In this document: piece after piece, positions 58,741 to 64,000 of the stretch
Layout: the number at the start of each line of letters is the position of its first letter
How positions within the stretch are numbered: the first letter of the stretch is position 1
Position numbers and translations under genes: made by a program
Origin: Hymenopellis radicata
Lineage: Eukaryota > Basidiomycota > Agaricomycetes > Agaricales > Physalacriaceae
Assembly (NCBI GenBank): GCA_015501595.1
Contig: JADNRX010000046.1
Location: forward strand, 161,456-225,455
Direction: 5' to 3'
Length of the DNA: 64,000 nt
Notes under the pieces: model-generated
Database searches by the model: none
What the model was told of the DNA's origin: nothing
The model's input: the letters and a program-made list of their open reading frames with translations, nothing else

Positions 58741-61700
58741 TTAGCGTCCGTCTGATCTCATCCCAGCAGATGACTGCTCAATTCCTGCTGCCGAATCCTG
58801 TCCTTGCGCATGATTGAGATCGTTTTTGAATGCCTGCCACCGCATACTCAGAAGCTTCTGAAGTTGACAGTGTTCATCCTGGTGCAGACCTCTCAGGAGA
58901 GATATGCTTTCGTCATATTTTCTCAAACCTTCCCAGTATTCGCTCTCCAGCCGTATCATATCTGTTACGAGGACCTCGACATCCCTCAGAGCCTCTTCGC
59001 TCAATGCATCTGAGTTTGCTGACCAAAGATCCAGTAGGATTTTATACATATCTGGTTTGAGTAGCCAACCTATCTCATACGCTGAGATAGTATACCCAAC
59101 TTGAATTATGGAAGGAAGCGAGAGCACAAGGATAGTAACTTGCACTAGAGAACGAATGGTTAAAAAATACCGTCGATTCTCATTCAACTCCTTGTTCAAA
59201 GTCCCGTTTGCTGTGTCTTCGTGTGATTCCACGAAAGTTGTGCAGACCACAACAATGTAGCGGACGAGGAGAGAGTAAACAGGCTGATTGTAATGGTACA
59301 GAAAGAGGATATTCAGGAGATCATTTGTGCGCAAGAACTTGAAGGTCTTGGGAAGGCCAGAACGAATTCCAATATCCGCCATCACGACCGCGGGAAGAAT
59401 GTAATGGTAGCTATCCTCCGAAGGCGATATCTCTTGAGTCAGCACCGGTGCCAGCAAAGATGAAATAAACGATGGTGAGAACCATGCCTCATATACATCC
59501 CTGTATTCGGCTTGGAAGATGAACCCAGTCATGAGTGGCAAGGCTTTCTTTCGAATGTCATCCAGATCGCTCCATTTGGGTGGGATAGGCAGATCAGAGA
59601 ATAATCGGGTAATTACAAGGGAAGCGATATGACGCTTTTCACTTTCCGAAGGAGGAAGTTGAAGAAAAGAGGATAGTATTTCGTGTACTACACCATGGAG
59701 AGCATCCAGCGCGGCAGGATACTCCTGAGTATAGTACCGATATTCTTCTTCATGTAGGACCACAAACCAATAATAATTAACAATAGCGATCTGAATTCGA
59801 AATCCTTTATCCTTCTTCACCAGAGAAGACAAGTTGAAAGGCAGAGGGATTCGAATACCGTAGGCTGCATCGGAGACCCCGGGGTCAAAAGAGGAAAGTG
59901 CGATGTTCAGAACCTGTCTTATCAGATACTTCAAGTCCTCATGACTGAAAATAGTTTTGTAAGTCACGGCATTGCTGTCAGAAATATTTGGATTGGGCTC
60001 GGTGTTAAGAGAGTTTAAGACAGAATGTGGAGTGGTGCAAAGATGGAAAAAAAAGTGTCATCTCCCAAGGCTTGGGCTGTTCTATTATCTCTGGAAGAAA
60101 CTGTCTTGTGTTCAAAGTTGTGCGCGGTCGGGTGGTATAGGATAGCACCCTCTGAAAGAAGCGCAACCATACCAGCGGATGAAGGAGAAGTCCGGGGTGC
60201 TGGAGTACCCTCTCAGCTTCGATCGATGGATATATTCTGAAAGCAATGGCAGAAGCTAGAAGTTGTGGTGGCAACGTTTCCGGCATGACTGACTCCAGGT
60301 TACCAACCAGTCTCCGTTCCATCTCAAAGGACAGTCTGACATCACACTGCGTGACAACAGTGGCTCGCAAAATGCGCTCGAGCTTCTGACTGGCAGCTTT
60401 AGAGCCTGTGTCGTTAGCATCGGCGAGCCGAACACCCAGATGGCCCAGTTCTTGAGAATCCGGAGAAAAGGCATGTGCATATGAGGAGAGTCTTTCATCC
60501 ACATATTTGATTGAGAACCCGCCAATTGCCTGGTGAATCAGACTTCGAGCTGTAGTGTTGGCTGTGGTCTTGATCATCCAGTGCAAGACGTCAATGGCAT
60601 ACTCGGGTCTGCGACGGATGTCCGCAGATTCCGCGTCACGGAAGGAATGTGGTAAGCTTTCATATGGTGGCAGATCCTCAGAAAAGCTGATAATGAACTG
60701 CGTCACGTAGAAGAGAAGATTTGCCAGCGGTGTTCTATAAGGACACTGCAAATAGGTGGCAGATATGACATGACTGACAAAGTAAGCGACATAAGTTATC
60801 CCAGCAAGCGAGCCGGCGATGTAGGCAAGGGGTAGGTAGAGTTGGATAAGATAAACCGTTAAGCCAATGAAGAACAGACCGAGGGACAGATGCATAAGGA
60901 CAGGGAGTGTTCCAACAATGAGCGAGACACCCCATTTCTCGTAGCCATCGTACCGATACTGTCGTATCATGCAACGGTCGCGGGGAGTCCCAGACGTTGC
61001 CGCCATATACTGGTGCATCCATTGCTTAACGAGGGAAGCGACTAGCGCCGTGATCAAACTGAGGGACAAGCTGGTGTACCACAGCCCATTAACCCAAATG
61101 TATGACTGGCTCGGCACGAAAGGGATAGCGGGGGATGGAGACACCGGAGAGAGATCAACGGAGGATCCATTCCCAATCGCGCGCTGGACAACCAGAAGTT
61201 CGTATATGATGGACGAGGACAGCTGAGTATAATCCGGTTGCAGCTGTGCGGAAACTAGCACGAGAAACGAAGTAACCACAGCTGAGAACAGACCAGCCTG
61301 ATGTCTTGATTAAGCATGGGATGTGTCGAAAGGACTGAAGACACTCACGAAAACAAGGAGGACATCTACGGTATCCCTATTATCTTCCGACAGATCCGCA
61401 TCGAATATTGCAAACTCATCGGCACACATTCTCCACACACGAGCATTCGGTGCAGTTTCTTCGTTGATGGGATCGGGGCGTACTTCGCCTCGTAGTCGAG
61501 GGGATCAAGGACTGACAGACTTGATCAGCAAGGGAAGACTGGGAAACAAAACAAACTCACTCCTGGTTGCGCCCGTAGGCGGAGTGCGGGCATCGGTCGA
61601 TAAACCGAAAAACTTGTCATTCCTGCGGCGAGGGCGACGCTTGGATGGTAGGACTGGAGTGATATCAACAGCTCCTCCATCGTGCATCTCACTGTCCTCC

Positions 61701-61807
61701 GATTCAGAAGACTCTTCGGACTCCGCCTGCACTGCTGTAGCAGCGCGACGGCGCTCTGATGGCACATTCGTCGGCACTTCGTCGTCAGTGTTAGAGACAA
61801 CAGGCAT
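58741..61807 (-). pseudogene. DUF6535 membrane protein gene, copy 4 (two frameshifts, no transposon)
   Basis: The structurally best copy. Exon 1 starts at 61807 (MPVVSNTDDEVPTNVP). Exon 2 is 61349-61511, one base shorter than in the sisters because GATCGGGGCG replaces GATCGGGGGCG near 61475. Exon 3 is open for 424 codons (membrane part SLSLITALVASLVKQW and onward). A run of eight A at about 60.05 kb (six or seven in sisters) shifts the frame, and a second open stretch of 408 codons follows (SFDPGVSDAAYGIRIPLPF to GMRSDGR). Both lesions are in homopolymers, so they deserve checking against reads; corrected, this would be a complete gene of about 950 residues. Confidence 0.85.
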
Positions 61808-62619
61808 GAAGGGTACAAAGACGTGGGCTGAGCTGAGGGTGGATGGGGTCGTCGTGGAAGATGCAACGATACTTTTACAGAACCGGTGACGTGAAGGCTG
61901 TCAGTCAGTGTGAATGCCCACCCGTACCAGTGCACCTTCCGAACCAATCGCGTTAACGCCTTATCAAGAAGCGGGATGGGCCTTGATATTGGGGATACAA
62001 TAGATGTGTTGGGGGGCCGTATAATTAGATACGCACCAAACTGTCGACATAGCCAATGAAGGAAATGGAAACGATATCGTGTGAAGTCGTGGCGAAACCT
62101 GTGCCACAGCCGCTGAGCGAATATCCACTATGCAAAATGCCGACGGGTTTCATAAGAGGGAACATACCGCTTGTGGGATTGACTCGGAGAACAGGCAGAT
62201 AAATCGTGTTTCCAGGCCACTTGACGGTTTCCCGGAAAGATAACCTCTAGAAAGGTCAGGAGTGACACGCTAGCGCAATATTGTGTATTCACCACCAGAT
62301 GAACCATTTGTCGGCGTTTGTTTTCGTACCATTCAATGGTGTTGCGGCCACATTCAGCGGAGTTCAGCGGGGAACTATGCGACAACGCGAATGGGGATTG
62401 AAGGTCCAGCGTGACGCGCTGCATGAACATGCCATCTCGACCAGTCATCCTGCAAGGCGCGTCGCTCACCATTGTCTACGTCGGATGTGATGGTCATTCA
62501 GTAAAGCACTCTTGAGTGGCTGTGCAGCCGACCTTGCTTGTGACGATCATGTTCCCTGAAGGCTCCCCCGCTGCCTAGACATCAATGCCCGTCGCTCGAT
62601 ACTTTATTTGCTATGGACT

Positions 62620-63385
62620 ACTCTGCTCCCAGTAGTCCAAGGATACTTACTCATGGTGAAAACCACTGTTTTCTGCGTCGCCAACATTGACAAGAAACAG
62701 TAGCTTCTATACCTTGTGCTATGGACGAAGACATTGGCAAAATTGAACGGGAAAGGACCATTCGCGAAGGTCACAAGCCGGCCGTTACCCTCCACAACCA
62801 ACCCGATGGTATTACACGTTGAACGTCTTGGAGGAGAAGCGTAGGACCAGGACAGAATTCGAACAACCACCAGGACGGAAATGTCGCTGGTGATACTACG
62901 CAGGAGGATATGCGAGTGCGTCTTTTGATTATCTTGGCCTGCATGACCTAATCGTGGCTGCTAGTTGATGATTCATAGTCGACGCAGCACGACTATGCAC
63001 ATCCGCATGTACGACTTCCCTCCATTCACGATATACATCCTCCGCCGCATTGCGTTTATCCCTCTGTATAATTCGCCTGCGGCGTCGCAGTGTCTCGAGA
63101 CAGGAGGGTACATCGACAGAGGCGTCGAGGCTTTGTAGCAAGTATTGCGCAGGACGACGTCGATTCCCACTTTTGGGGATTCTGTCCGTCAAATGCTTCT
63201 TAATTCTCGTGTTAACGCCTTACTCGTAAGCGTTTTCGGTCTTGATCAATTCTTTGAAACTGATTCTGTGTCTCCTGCGAAGCTCAAGCTATCGAGGTGC
63301 TTCTCCACCTTCAGGACTCGGTGACCATGCGTGCTCTTATGGAACGGCCGACTTCTGGGCAATCGCCGTAGCCGCTGCTGCATAC
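62620..63385 (+). pseudogene. HAM1-like 5' fragment (partial block 3)
   Basis: Follows the fragment at 44.23-45.16 kb with indels: the same start region (TACCTTGTGCTATGGACGAAG), a segment near 63.24 kb and the GACTCGGTGACCATGCGTGC segment at 63.32 kb. Similarity to block 2 ends near 63385. No intact frame. Confidence 0.55.
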
Positions 63386-64000
63386 AGTCGAAGACCCTTT
63401 TTCCAGTCCCCCTCACTACTGGCCATTCGTCGAGGCGACATTGGTCTATGCCACGGGAGTTCGACCCTTCCTCTCACGTTCGTCTCCGGTGCCAACAACT
63501 GTCAACTTTCGACCGCGCGCTCAGCCCTCATATCTGCCCCCTCCCCTTGAATATCAGGCCCTCTCATCTTCAAGTCTTCAGGTAATCGTGATTATTAGGT
63601 AGCGTGTCCTTCGATGTCGTGGGTTGCCTGTCGCGGGCGTGCTGTTCTTGGAAATGTTACGAATGCAGCATATTTTCGCTGTGGAATGCCCGCAACGGCC
63701 TGGCTTTGCATGAGCAGGATGCGGACACCACCTGTATGCAGCGTGTTGCGCAGAACGTGGCGGGTTTCACGAGAGCGCCGGGACGTAGACTGGAAGACAC
63801 TATGAGCGGCATAAGACGAAGAGGAACAGAGAACTACCTACTATCGAACTCTGTTCCTATGTGACGTGTGTCACCCGTCCTTACGCGCGCGACCGAAGTT
63901 GGATGACGGGCAACGATGCACCCTTGCCGCTCTTGCTGTCCCAGTTACCGACCTCTGTGTAGCTGTAATGCCGGGATTCTTTTTTGTACCACTGTTATAC
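63386..64000. other. new sequence leading into another HAM1-like upstream region
   Basis: From 63386 the DNA no longer follows block 2. A frame of 86 codons at 63604-63864 has no recognisable feature. The last ~65 bases (GACCTCTGTGTAGCTGTAAT, TGTACCACTGTTATAC) resemble the DNA 100-160 bases upstream of the HAM1-like start at 19896, so another copy probably begins just beyond the window. Confidence 0.45.

Larger units (their letters stand above)
42903..61298. repeat. tandem array block 2 (about 18.4 kb)
   Basis: Second copy of the block described at 27576-42902, same orientation. It carries two additional mobile elements (48633-50503 and 53196-53635). It retains sequence deleted from block 1 in the HAM1-like 5' fragment, the small secreted protein gene and the F-box gene. 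A third block starts at 61.30 kb and follows this one as far as about 63.38 kb. Confidence 0.85.

Overview
The window looks like nuclear DNA from an agaricomycete (mushroom-forming) basidiomycete. Genes have many short introns of about 45-60 bases with GT..AG ends. The recognisable families are typical of that group: DUF6535 membrane proteins, HAM1-like proteins, an F-box protein, an AAA-ATPase-like protein and a fungal heterotrimeric G-protein alpha subunit. No tRNA, rRNA, CRISPR or bacterial operon features were seen.

Layout. (1) 0-3.6 kb: a short uncertain reading frame, a diverged direct repeat, and a decayed HAM1-like copy on the minus strand. (2) 3.66-10.8 kb: left arm of a very large inverted repeat, holding a DUF6535 gene (plus) and a HAM1-like gene (minus) that converge tail to tail. 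(3) 10.8-19.57 kb: single-copy core between the arms, with a multi-exon gene of unknown function (minus), a divergent AAA-ATPase-like gene (plus) and an apparently intact G-alpha gene (plus). (4) 19.57-28.5 kb: right arm, the mirror image of the left, with HAM1-like (plus) and DUF6535 (minus); this DUF6535 copy carries four small DNA-transposon insertions, one nested in another. (5) 27.6-64 kb: a head-to-tail array of blocks of about 15-18 kb (27.58-42.90, 42.90-61.30, and a partial third). Each full block has, in order, a HAM1-like fragment, small unknown genes, a possible small secreted protein, a second DUF6535-type gene (minus), an F-box gene (minus), a decayed HAM1-like gene (plus) and a DUF6535 gene of the first type (minus). 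The last 100 bases look like the upstream region of yet another HAM1-like copy.

The HAM1-like and DUF6535 genes are always neighbours, tail to tail about 270-320 bases apart, in four copies. Almost every array gene is broken, each by its own lesion (frameshift, deletion, internal duplication or transposon). Exceptions are the second-type DUF6535 gene at 31.8-33.9 kb and a possible small secreted protein at 47.3-47.7 kb. In contrast the core G-alpha and AAA-ATPase-like genes read through cleanly. Because each insertion has an empty site in a sister copy, target-site duplications and element ends can be set to the base for at least seven mobile elements. No joint function of these genes can be read from the sequence; a rapidly duplicating, decaying accessory cluster is the most economical description.
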